A DNA stretch of 64,000 nt, from assembly GCA_002720865.1 (NCBI GenBank), contig PBIO01000018.1, positions 1 through 64,000 of the forward strand. The letters run 5' to 3'. The first letter of the stretch is position 1; every line of letters begins with the position of its first letter. The notes under the pieces were generated by a model. The model was not told the origin of the DNA. It made no database searches and worked only from the letters and a program-made list of their open reading frames with translations. A program made the position numbers and the translations under genes. Below, in pieces: positions 51,060-59,306 of this stretch. Source of the DNA: Halobacteriovorax sp. (GTDB lineage: Bacteria; Bdellovibrionota; Bacteriovoracia; Bacteriovoracales; Bacteriovoracaceae).

Positions 51060-52139
51060 ATGAAAACTTTACTGCTCTTTTTTATTATATTTCAGGCACA
51101 TGGCGCTTCGCACAAATGGTCCTATGCAGACCCCTCTACGAAGGGGGTAGATCCCGTTAAATGGAATAAGTTCCTAGAATTTGCCCGCGATACCAAGAGC
51201 GGTCATTCAACCAACGCGCTCTTTATCTATTACGATGGAGCAGTCATTCATCATTCAACCTACAATGGCTTTAAAAAGAATCAACCTCATCGGCAATGGT
51301 CAATTAGCAAGAGCTTTACGAGTGCTCTTGTTGGGATAGCCGTCCAAAAGAAGATCATTGATATAGAAACCCCTGTTAAAAAATTTTACTCATTACATAA
51401 GAATACAAAGTTCGGCCCTACCTTAAAAGACCTTCTTGGTATGAGTAGTGGGCTGGACTGGAATGAAGGTTACGAAGGAAGCCCCTTAAAAAGTAATGTG
51501 ATCGCCATGCTTTACACTGAGGGTTTTAACGATATGGCAACCTATACGGCCAGTCGTCCAAGCAAATCAATCCCAGGAGAGAAGTTTTATTATTCTAGCG
51601 GAGAAACTAATCTTATTATGGGTATGCTTAAAAAAAGTCTTGGAATAAATGATTACGCTAGTTTTCCTTGGACGGCCTTATTTGACCCCCTTGGAATTAA
51701 GACGGCAACTTGGGAAAAAGATCAATCTGGAACTTTTGTTGGATCCTCTTACCTATATATGTCACCAGAGGATTTAGCTAAATTTGGTTTACTTTACCTT
51801 AAGAAGGGAAAATTTTTAGGAAAGAAAATTTTAGATCCAGAATGGGTCGAGTTCTCCCATACCTTAGCCCCTCCTTTTTATAAGATGAAGATTGAAGGCA
51901 AAGAAAAAGTTGAGACTTATGGAGCCCAGTGGTGGCTAAACCTTGATCTTCCAGGAAAGAAAAACACTAGGTCTTATCCTGGTTTTCCTACTGACGCCTA
52001 TATGGCCCTAGGACACCATGGACAAATATTGGCCATAGTTCCAAGTAAAAAATTAATAATTGTTAGAAATGGAGCAGACAAAGACGAAAGATTAGATAAG
52101 ATTAAATTCTTCAAGCTCCTCGTGGAGGCTTTACCATGA
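51060..52139 (+). CDS. Serine hydrolase, beta-lactamase/PBP-like
   Basis: This 359-residue protein has a signal peptide (TLLLFFIIFQAHGA). The SxxK active site is S81 and K84 (QWSISKSFTS), and the second motif is a Tyr in FYYSSGETN near 180. This fold covers class C beta-lactamases, DD-peptidases and esterases; a true resistance enzyme is not indicated. It overlaps the next lipoprotein gene by 4 nt. Confidence 0.85.
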   Translation: MKTLLLFFIIFQAHGASHKWSYADPSTKGVDPVKWNKFLEFARDTKSGHSTNALFIYYDGAVIHHSTYNGFKKNQPHRQWSISKSFTSALVGIAVQKKIIDIETPVKKFYSLHKNTKFGPTLKDLLGMSSGLDWNEGYEGSPLKSNVIAMLYTEGFNDMATYTASRPSKSIPGEKFYYSSGETNLIMGMLKKSLGINDYASFPWTALFDPLGIKTATWEKDQSGTFVGSSYLYMSPEDLAKFGLLYLKKGKFLGKKILDPEWVEFSHTLAPPFYKMKIEGKEKVETYGAQWWLNLDLPGKKNTRSYPGFPTDAYMALGHHGQILAIVPSKKLIIVRNGADKDERLDKIKFFKLLVEALP

Positions 52140-52408
52140 GACATTTATTCTTAGTAATACTTCTATTTTCTTTATCTGGTTGTAAGTTCCCAAAGGTCGT
52201 TTCAGCCTTTTATGCCAAAGAAGTTTGCTCTTGCTTATTTGTTGAAAAACAAAAAGAGGAGTATTGCCATGAGTATGGAAAACAAATTATTCCTATATGG
52301 ACTAAAGAGATTGATTACAAAAATAAGAGCGTTAAAGCCTTTGGTCTATGGAAGAGTACTGAAGCTAGCTTTATTTCCTTGCGAAGTGGCTGTCAGATAG
52401 TAAAATAA
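52136..52408 (+). CDS. Small lipoprotein
   Basis: This 90-residue protein has a lipoprotein signal (LVILLFSLSGC, Cys 16) and four more Cys in the mature part (CSC, YCHEY, SGCQ), perhaps forming disulfides. It overlaps the beta-lactamase-like gene by 4 nt and is followed by the CPBP gene 3 nt later, so these three form an operon. No family is recognised. Confidence 0.7.
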   Translation: MRHLFLVILLFSLSGCKFPKVVSAFYAKEVCSCLFVEKQKEEYCHEYGKQIIPIWTKEIDYKNKSVKAFGLWKSTEASFISLRSGCQIVK

Positions 52409-52411
52409 AAT

Positions 52412-53164
52412 ATGAGCAAAATATTAAGGCAATACTTACCAGATATATTTTTTGAAAAGAAAGGAGTTAGATCTGCATCCACGATCCTCCTAATTGCTTT
52501 GATAATGCTTGTCGTTGAATACTATGGCTGGCAAGGCCCATTTTTTAATTTTGCAAAAAGCTCCCCTCTTTTGAGGTTTGAAGATAAAAATATGGTCTTT
52601 TTTATGGCCCAAGTTTTTACTTCATCAAGCTTCGCTCTCTTTTTCTTTTTAATTCCACTTTGTTTCAACTTCTTTTTACCAATCGATCCGGACAATAACC
52701 AAGTGGGTTTATCTCTACCAAAGAAAGGCACTCTTCTTAAAGACTATGCCCCTCTAGTTATCATAATGATTCCTGTACTGTGGATTGCTTGTTCAAATCC
52801 TTCTTTTTATAAATTTTATCCACTTTATAAACCCACCAGTTTAAAGATGCTTCTCTTATACGAAATTGTTTATCTTACCCAATTTGTTTCGGTTGAGTTC
52901 TTCTTTAGAGGTTTTGGGATTTTTCGTTTAGAAAAACTTTGTCCAGGATATGGAGTTCTACTTATGGTAATTCCCTATTCTTTTGTTCATATACATAAAC
53001 CCTTTGGTGAGGCTCTAGGAAGTATAATTGCTGGTGTCATCTTAGGAAGGCTGGCCCTTAAATCTAATTCCATTTGGCCAGGAGTTTTAGTCCATGCTTG
53101 TATAGCCTTATCAGCGGACCTCTTTAGTCTTTATCATTCAGGAAGATTAGCTCAGCTCTTTTAG
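52412..53164 (+). CDS. CPBP-family intramembrane metalloprotease
   Basis: This 250-residue polytopic protein has the CPBP motif in VEFFFRGFGIF (ExxxR) near residue 165, HIHKPFGEALGS near 190, and LVHACIALSADLF near 228. These are the conserved blocks of the Rce1/Abi family. Members are membrane proteases or protective proteins. It is the last gene of the operon with the serine hydrolase and lipoprotein and overlaps the Rieske gene tail-to-tail by 18 nt. Confidence 0.85.
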   Translation: MSKILRQYLPDIFFEKKGVRSASTILLIALIMLVVEYYGWQGPFFNFAKSSPLLRFEDKNMVFFMAQVFTSSSFALFFFLIPLCFNFFLPIDPDNNQVGLSLPKKGTLLKDYAPLVIIMIPVLWIACSNPSFYKFYPLYKPTSLKMLLLYEIVYLTQFVSVEFFFRGFGIFRLEKLCPGYGVLLMVIPYSFVHIHKPFGEALGSIIAGVILGRLALKSNSIWPGVLVHACIALSADLFSLYHSGRLAQLF

Positions 53165-54223
53165 AAAACTTTTCTTTAATAGCTTATGAAAACTGTACAT
53201 AGGTGCTTCAAATTGAGGAGCGTAGACGCCGCAATCATAAACTCCAGAGTTAAGGCCTGTTTGAACCATATCGCAAATATCAATATCTTCTAGTTGAACT
53301 TTCTCGCTGGCCTTTAAAGCGTCATCAACGTCTTCTACTTTCTCTTCATGAAAATAGTCGAAGACAACCTTACAGCGGTTCTCATTGATAGGTATAACCC
53401 AGTTTGTGTCCATCCATTTACCATATCGATTGATCATAAAATTGGGATATACCCAGGTGTACTCTGCTTCACCTTCTACCCGGCCTTGAACCTCATCGCC
53501 TTTTACTTCTGAGGCCTCACCGGCGCATCGTTGTACGCTGAAAGTTTCATTTATTTCTGTCTTATAAGAAGAAATATCTAATTGAGTACTAAGCCCTGGG
53601 TGCATATGGGGAACATGATAACCACCATCAAGATAATTATCTACATACACTTTCCAGTTACATGAAATTTCATACTCAATCCTTTTAATAAAATGAAGGC
53701 CACTATATTGGCCCTGTTCAAAAAAGTTTAGAAGCTTAGGTGAAACTTCCTGTGCCTTACCCCCAAAAAACAAAAAGATAAAAGGTCCGATTAACTTCAG
53801 TGGAATTTCTTTTAAGTTAAGATCTTTCGAGTGGACTTCTTTTATGGCCCCAGCTTTTGGTATTTTCTTAAGTTTTCCTTCTAGGGAATACTCCCATCCG
53901 TGGTATGGGCAAGTTAACTTTTCAGCTTTTCCTTTTCCTCGAGCAACACAAGTTCCATGGTGTGAACAAATATTATAGTAGGCTTTTACGTCCTCTCCCT
54001 TACGTAAAACGACAAAAGGCTTATTAAGGAGTTTTCCTGTAAAGTAGTCCCCTTCTTTTTGCACGTCACTAAGGTGTCCAACAAAGTTCCATTCATTTTG
54101 AAAGACGGCCCTTTTCTCCAAATCCAAAAAACTTTTTTCTACATACCAAGAAGCAGGAGGCGTAAATGCGTTATCTACTTTTTGTGAGTCATCAAATTTT
54201 TGAATTTCTTTTATTAAATTCAC
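53147..54223 (-). CDS. Rieske ring-hydroxylating-type oxygenase, alpha subunit-like
   Basis: This 358-residue protein has a Rieske [2Fe-2S] site, C86-x-H88 and C105-x-x-H108 (CSHHG and CPYHG). Its C-terminal catalytic domain contains NYLDGGYHVPHMHPGL, matching the non-heme iron ligands. The family hydroxylates aromatic or quaternary-amine substrates with electrons from a reductase; none is encoded beside it. The nearest analogues are choline monooxygenase-like and carnitine- or glycine-betaine-type enzymes, so the substrate is uncertain. Confidence 0.85.
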   Translation of the reverse strand: MNLIKEIQKFDDSQKVDNAFTPPASWYVEKSFLDLEKRAVFQNEWNFVGHLSDVQKEGDYFTGKLLNKPFVVLRKGEDVKAYYNICSHHGTCVARGKGKAEKLTCPYHGWEYSLEGKLKKIPKAGAIKEVHSKDLNLKEIPLKLIGPFIFLFFGGKAQEVSPKLLNFFEQGQYSGLHFIKRIEYEISCNWKVYVDNYLDGGYHVPHMHPGLSTQLDISSYKTEINETFSVQRCAGEASEVKGDEVQGRVEGEAEYTWVYPNFMINRYGKWMDTNWVIPINENRCKVVFDYFHEEKVEDVDDALKASEKVQLEDIDICDMVQTGLNSGVYDCGVYAPQFEAPMYSFHKLLKKSFLKELS

Positions 54224-54267
54224 AGGATCTACCTTCTCTTTAAAAGAAGATATTATAGGACAGGGTT

Positions 54268-54468
54268 CTAGAGTATATCCAGCTTTTTGAGTTTTGCTCT
54301 TTTCGTCATTTCTTTAGAAGAAGAAAGTAACAGTAAATGTGCGTCAGAGTCCTCTAGGGATGCTTGCTCTTGCTCACCATTAGGCGACGGACTAGGAGCT
54401 GCAGGAGCTTTTGGGTCAGTCCAATCTGGTGCTTTAGGTCCTTCAAAAGGCACTATATTCAAAGCCAT
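54268..54468 (-). CDS. Small hypothetical protein
   Basis: This 66-residue protein has an ACGGAGG ribosome-binding site shortly before its ATG. Its first half is Pro/Ala-rich, followed by an acidic part and a basic end (TKRAKLKKLDIL). No domain is recognised. It lies 44 nt before the Rieske gene on the same strand and may be co-transcribed. The good ribosome-binding site argues for a real gene, but no homolog can be checked. Confidence 0.5.
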   Translation of the reverse strand: MALNIVPFEGPKAPDWTDPKAPAAPSPSPNGEQEQASLEDSDAHLLLLSSSKEMTKRAKLKKLDIL

Positions 54469-54535
54469 AAAAAAAGCCTCCGTAACTCTTATTTTATCAC
54501 GAAGGCCGATATTCTTATAAAATGTTTAATTTCAA

Positions 54536-56179
54536 TTAGTTAAAGCTAATTTTCATACTCGGATCTCCAAAAAGGTGATACCAGATCAAGTTCTCTTCAG
54601 CAGCTTCTCTATCATCATAGGTTTCTAGTAAATGAAGCTGTCCTTTAAGAAGAGCCTCTCCTAAGGTATTAAACCCGTCTTTTGCAATAGCCTTATTAAT
54701 CCCTTTGGCCATTACCGCTGGGGGATGCCATGAAATATCAACTGATCCACCGTAGTAAGCAACAGCTCCAATTGGTTGCCCATTTTTCGTTTCGTTCATA
54801 AACCTTTCACCTAGACGACCTTCATATGAAAATCTCCCATTCTGGCAGGCAACGTCGATAATGACTGGCTTAACAATTCCAGGGTTAAGGTCTTTAATAT
54901 GAGCAGAGTTATAGTCACCCCTGTTAACTGATGACCATGAGTCCCCTGAACCATGTCCAATATAAGACAGCCAATGAGCTCCCTCATTAAGCGCCTTATT
55001 AATATTTCTCGAGTTTGAGTTTGATCTTTCTTGTAAATAGAGACTAGCTTTTGTTCCAAACACGTCTTTAAATTCTGCATGGTAACTTTCCATATATTCA
55101 ACATCAGAAGGGTTTGATCCTTCATCACTAGCAATACCTACAAAGTGATTACGTCCTCGATTTTGAGCATAAGATTTTGAATCATATTCTTTAATTTTCT
55201 TTAACTGGTTAAGAACATCTTTCTCCGTATCGGCTACGATTCTTCCATAAAAGACATCAGGAATAATATCTCCGCTTCCACCCATGGTGAAATAAGCTGT
55301 ATCACTTGGAGTTTCTGCATCTGAAGAAGTGCTCTTATATTCAGTTGGCATAGTTTCTTCATGACCTATCAGTAAAGCAAAGCTATACCCATTTCTTCTA
55401 TATTCTTCATGTAAGAATGACTTTAATTTTTCTGATGTCTTCCCTACTGTTTTAAGATCTACGACTTTAACTTTAAAACCTTGTGATCTTTTATAATCTG
55501 CGAGCTTGTTGGTTGCTTTTACAAGGTGAGAAGCCGCTACCATAAGATAATTTTTGTTTGAGGAAACTTCTTTACCCGCTTCTTCAGTATTAAAATTTAT
55601 TCCTCCACCTCTGACTTTAGTCAAACTAAACTCTAGCTCAGGATAGATTTCAAATTTACTATCTTTATATTTCGCTGGCGAGATCGTTACTTTTGAAAGT
55701 TTTTCTCCTCTAAAATCACCGAGATATTCTATCTTATAAAGAGCTCTTCCTTCTTCATATTTTAAGATATCAATATTTGGATCTAGGTTCTTATCTTTAG
55801 CACAACGACATGGAAGCTCTCTTGCTGGTGTCGGCTTAAGTCCCTTTACTGTAAATGCTTTTCCCTTTTTTAAGTTAACTTTAAAGTCACTAGGAGCCCC
55901 TTTTACAATAAAACTATGATAAGGAAGTGAAGGCTTCGATACTTCCTTTGTGTTTTCCATTCCTTCAACCACTACGGAGCTAAACTCATCCTTTAAAATT
56001 CCATAAGCCTTATCTTCTTCAGAACTAAATGAAGGAATTAAAAATTTAACCTTTATTGATTGATTCGTTTGAGTCCTCTCAACAACTTCACCTCTTAAGA
56101 GGCTTGTTTCAAGGAGTTGATATACTTTCGCTTCTGTGGCGAACGAAAGCATTAGCAATAGCCATATAAAGTTTTTCAT
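54536..56179 (-). CDS. Gingipain-type peptidase C25 family protein
   Basis: This 547-residue protein has a signal peptide (about 1-17), an N-terminal propeptide-like region to about 205, and a C25 catalytic domain. The catalytic pair is H409 (YIGHGSGD) and C445 (DVACQNGRF), each in its expected context. VPDVFYGR-like IPDVFYGRIVAD near 306 and LFGDPSMKI at the end also fit the family. No type-IX sorting domain follows; it stops right after the protease. It may be a secreted virulence-type or processing protease. Confidence 0.85.
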   Translation of the reverse strand: MKNFIWLLLMLSFATEAKVYQLLETSLLRGEVVERTQTNQSIKVKFLIPSFSSEEDKAYGILKDEFSSVVVEGMENTKEVSKPSLPYHSFIVKGAPSDFKVNLKKGKAFTVKGLKPTPARELPCRCAKDKNLDPNIDILKYEEGRALYKIEYLGDFRGEKLSKVTISPAKYKDSKFEIYPELEFSLTKVRGGGINFNTEEAGKEVSSNKNYLMVAASHLVKATNKLADYKRSQGFKVKVVDLKTVGKTSEKLKSFLHEEYRRNGYSFALLIGHEETMPTEYKSTSSDAETPSDTAYFTMGGSGDIIPDVFYGRIVADTEKDVLNQLKKIKEYDSKSYAQNRGRNHFVGIASDEGSNPSDVEYMESYHAEFKDVFGTKASLYLQERSNSNSRNINKALNEGAHWLSYIGHGSGDSWSSVNRGDYNSAHIKDLNPGIVKPVIIDVACQNGRFSYEGRLGERFMNETKNGQPIGAVAYYGGSVDISWHPPAVMAKGINKAIAKDGFNTLGEALLKGQLHLLETYDDREAAEENLIWYHLFGDPSMKISFN

Positions 56180-56462
56180 AAACTCTCCGCAGGTTTAAAT
56201 GGGGTATGAAGACTTAACGGTGAGTTTTTATGGAGACGTGATTTTCTAAAGCTTATGAGTATCTGACAGGCAGTAATTCCCAGCAACGCACGGCACTATC
56301 TGCCGAGTCACTTTCGTCATGCGTCTAGTAACTGAAATCTGGCGAATTTTCTCACGAAATTTTAACAATATCCGAGTCACAAGCTCGGTATTTTATGCTA
56401 CATTCCCGTCCACTAAACATATTCAAAATTGAACAGTTTTCATAACTTAAGGAGAAGCCCCC
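56180..56462. other. Intergenic control region between C25 peptidase and phnD-like gene
   Basis: This 283-nt divergent region holds no convincing gene. Around 56270-56300 a GGCAG repeat pairs with CTGCC about 28 nt apart, and CCGAG pairs with CTCGG at about 56371-56387, with an AT-rich TATTTTATG segment after the second. The pattern may be structured mRNA leader or operator; neither promoter is confidently placed. An AAGGAG site precedes the ATG at 56463. Confidence 0.35.
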
Positions 56463-57368
56463 ATGCTAACTAGAATCTGTGCCATCGTGTTCATCGCTGC
56501 GACTTTGGTCTCTTGTGTAAAAGACGACAAACTCGGAAGTAAGAACAACCCAGTTAAACTTTATTTCACTCCGTCAGTTGATAGCGACACTATCGCTTCA
56601 AACTCTACAGACTTTTTAAAATTTCTAGAAAAAGAAACGGGACTGGTTTTTAAAACAGGTATCCCTACTAACTATATTGCCGTTGTTGAAGCCTTTGGTT
56701 CAAAAAGAGCTGATATCGGAGTTATGAACTCATTCGGCTATATTATGGCCAACTCTAAATACGGGGCTGAAGCAAAATTAAGAGTTATTCGCTACGGACA
56801 TGATTACTACCAAGGACAAATTATCGCCCATGTAGACAGTGGTATTAAAAGTATTGAAGACTTAGAAGGAAAGAAATTTGCTTTTACTGACCCTTCATCA
56901 ACTTCCGGTTATATGTTTCCTCTTAAAATAATGAAAGATGCCAAAGTTAATCCAAGCAACACAACTTTTGCAATTAAGCACGATAACGTTGTTACTATGG
57001 TTTACCAAAAGCAAGTAGATGCCGGTGCAACTTATTATTCTGCCCCGTCTTCTTCCGGAGAAATCAGAGACGCTCGTTCTAGAGTAAAAACTCAATTCCC
57101 TGATGTAGAAGACAAAGTAAAAATTATTACAACTACTGAAAAAATTCCAAATGACCCATTTGTCTTTAGAAAAGACCTTCCAGCTGAAATAACAACTAAG
57201 TTCATTGCAGCTCTTAAAAAGTACATCGCGACCGAAGCCGGTAAAACAGTTTTCAAAAATATCTATTCGGTAGATGGAATTATTGAAACAAGTGATTCTG
57301 ACTACAATGGTCTTAGAGAGATGATTAGGTCAGTTGATATCGATATTGAAAAACAACTTAAAAACTAA
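56463..57368 (+). CDS. phnD: Phosphonate/phosphite ABC transporter substrate-binding lipoprotein
   Basis: This 301-residue lipoprotein (signal ending VSC, Cys 18) has a PhnD-type binding domain with RADIGVMNSFGYI and KFAFTDPSSTSGYMFP, typical of this family. It would bind a phosphonate or phosphite ligand at the outer face of the inner membrane. It is followed by the matching ATPase and permease genes. No C-P lyase genes are present nearby, so the ligand may be another phosphorus compound. Confidence 0.85.
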   Translation: MLTRICAIVFIAATLVSCVKDDKLGSKNNPVKLYFTPSVDSDTIASNSTDFLKFLEKETGLVFKTGIPTNYIAVVEAFGSKRADIGVMNSFGYIMANSKYGAEAKLRVIRYGHDYYQGQIIAHVDSGIKSIEDLEGKKFAFTDPSSTSGYMFPLKIMKDAKVNPSNTTFAIKHDNVVTMVYQKQVDAGATYYSAPSSSGEIRDARSRVKTQFPDVEDKVKIITTTEKIPNDPFVFRKDLPAEITTKFIAALKKYIATEAGKTVFKNIYSVDGIIETSDSDYNGLREMIRSVDIDIEKQLKN

Positions 57369-57391
57369 TTCCTAAGTAAGGATTTTAAAAA

Positions 57392-58150
57392 ATGTTAGAG
57401 ATTACAGATCTACAAAAAGTTTATCCCAACGGAACTCACGCTCTTAAAGGGGTAAGCTTTGGTGTTAATAAAGGAGAATTCCTTGTTATTATCGGCCTTT
57501 CAGGTTCCGGTAAGTCAACTCTCCTTCGTTGTATAAACCGTCTTCACGAACCAACTTCAGGAAGTATAAAGTTTGAAGGTGAAGAAACTATTACTAAAAG
57601 AGGAAAAGAGCTTCGAAGCCTAAGGGCGAGAATTGGAATGATTTTCCAGCACTTTAATCTTATCCCAAGAAGGTCAGTTTTAACGAACGTTCTTTCCGGA
57701 ACTTTGGCCAGAACTGGTGTTTTTAATTCTCTCTTAGGAATATATTCTGAAGAAGAAAAGAAAAAAGCTATGGAGTATATCGAAATCGTTGGTCTGACAG
57801 GAAAGGAGAACCAACGTGCCGATAACCTTTCTGGTGGTCAGCAACAAAGAGTTGCTATTGCTAGAGCTCTTATGCAAAACCCTAAAATCTTACTTGCTGA
57901 TGAGCCAGTTGCTTCACTTGATCCGGCAACCTCTCATTCAGTTATGAAGTACCTTAAGAAAATTAATGAAGAACTTGGTGTTACTGTTGTCTGTAACCTT
58001 CACTTTCTTTCTCTTGTTCGACAGTACGCTGGTCGTGTGGTGGCACTGAAAGATGGTAAATTAATTTACGAAGGCTCACCTCTAGAGATTGATGAGGAAT
58101 GGTTTCAAACAATTTACGGTGAAGATGCCGTTGAAGTAACGATCAATTAA
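57392..58150 (+). CDS. phnC: Phosphonate-type ABC transporter ATP-binding protein
   Basis: This 252-residue ABC ATPase has Walker A GLSGSGKS at 35-42, the signature LSGGQQQRVAIARAL near 145 and Walker B ILLADEPVASLD near 167. The NLIPRRSVLTNVLSG segment is typical of PhnC. It sits 23 nt after the binding protein and 13 nt before the permease gene. Confidence 0.9.
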   Translation: MLEITDLQKVYPNGTHALKGVSFGVNKGEFLVIIGLSGSGKSTLLRCINRLHEPTSGSIKFEGEETITKRGKELRSLRARIGMIFQHFNLIPRRSVLTNVLSGTLARTGVFNSLLGIYSEEEKKKAMEYIEIVGLTGKENQRADNLSGGQQQRVAIARALMQNPKILLADEPVASLDPATSHSVMKYLKKINEELGVTVVCNLHFLSLVRQYAGRVVALKDGKLIYEGSPLEIDEEWFQTIYGEDAVEVTIN

Positions 58151-58163
58151 GGAATAGATAAAG

Positions 58164-59231
58164 ATGGCAACAAAAACAGAAAGACTTCCTCACGAACCGA
58201 CAAATATGCAGCTTGTTCAAAAAACAGGACAAGCCTTTTGCCTAGATGTTTTTCTATGGTTTTATGTGGTTCTAGCAAGTCATAAGATTGTATACGAAAA
58301 GATTATATTAGGCTTACGTTACCCAGACTTCCATTGGAACCAACCGCTAACTGCACTTGGTGTAGGTATCGTGGTTGCACTAGCCTTGTTCTTTACAAGG
58401 CTTTCAATTGGTAAGGCTTGTTTTGGTTTATATGAGCGTGATCCTAATTACCCAATAATGAAGGAGCCCTTTTCATTACTTGGTGTTTTTATACTAATTA
58501 TTACTATTATTTCTGGGGTTTTTATTACCCAAATTAGTATTAGAGAGTTTCTTTCAGAGTCAGGCCTTCAAGGTGCCAGAAGAATTTTCACGGCACTCTT
58601 TCAGCCAAATATGGCCATTTTTGAAGCTGCTCTCTTTGCTGCGATTGAAACCATCTATATGGCCTTCATCGCAACAATAGCTGCACTTCCTTTTGCTTTT
58701 CTCTTCGGTTTTTTCGCCGCGAGAAACTTAATGGCAGATTCTAAGTTCTTTTTTACGATCTATGTTCTTATTAGATTTTTTCTAAATATGACTCGTTCAA
58801 TTGAACCTTTAGTATGGGCCATCATCTTCTCAGTTTGGGTTGGGATTGGACCTTTCGCAGGTATGTTAGCCTTAAGTTTACATTCGGTTTCATCACTAGC
58901 GAAACTTTATTCAGAACAGATTGAGAATATCTCTGATGGACCAATTGAAGCTATTAAAGCGACTGGAGCCCATCCTATTCAAGTTGTATGGTATGGAGTT
59001 GTGCCTCAAATTGTACTACCGTACCTATCATTCACAATCTATAGGTGGGATATCAACGTCCGTATGGCCACAGTTATTGGTCTAGTTGGAGGCGGTGGTA
59101 TTGGTACAATGCTTATGCAGTACCAAGGCTTAGCGAAATGGAATGAAGTAGGACTTCTTGTTCTTGTCATTGCGGCTATCGTTTGGGTAATGGATTACAG
59201 CTCTTCAAAAATTAGAGAAGCTATAAAATAA
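58164..59231 (+). CDS. phnE: Phosphonate-type ABC transporter permease
   Basis: This 355-residue permease has about six membrane segments and the coupling motif EAIKATGAHPIQVVWYGVVPQ near 267. The RSIEPLVWAIIF and NVRMATVIGLVGGGGIG segments are typical of PhnE. The N-terminus extends the usual 260-280-residue PhnE by about 80, with two added hydrophobic stretches at about 33-48 and 62-80. An intrinsic terminator follows. Confidence 0.9.
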   Translation: MATKTERLPHEPTNMQLVQKTGQAFCLDVFLWFYVVLASHKIVYEKIILGLRYPDFHWNQPLTALGVGIVVALALFFTRLSIGKACFGLYERDPNYPIMKEPFSLLGVFILIITIISGVFITQISIREFLSESGLQGARRIFTALFQPNMAIFEAALFAAIETIYMAFIATIAALPFAFLFGFFAARNLMADSKFFFTIYVLIRFFLNMTRSIEPLVWAIIFSVWVGIGPFAGMLALSLHSVSSLAKLYSEQIENISDGPIEAIKATGAHPIQVVWYGVVPQIVLPYLSFTIYRWDINVRMATVIGLVGGGGIGTMLMQYQGLAKWNEVGLLVLVIAAIVWVMDYSSSKIREAIK

Positions 59232-59261
59232 TAATTCTGTAGGAATTATATAGAAAAACGA

Positions 59262-59287
59262 AAAGGTCCTTCGGGACCTTTTTTTTT
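59262..59287 (+). terminator. Intrinsic terminator of the phnDCE-like operon
   Basis: AAGGTCC and GGACCTT pair perfectly around TTCG and are followed by seven T residues, starting 31 nt after the permease stop. Confidence 0.9.
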
Positions 59288-59306
59288 GTAAACAAGGAAG
59301 TAGTTT

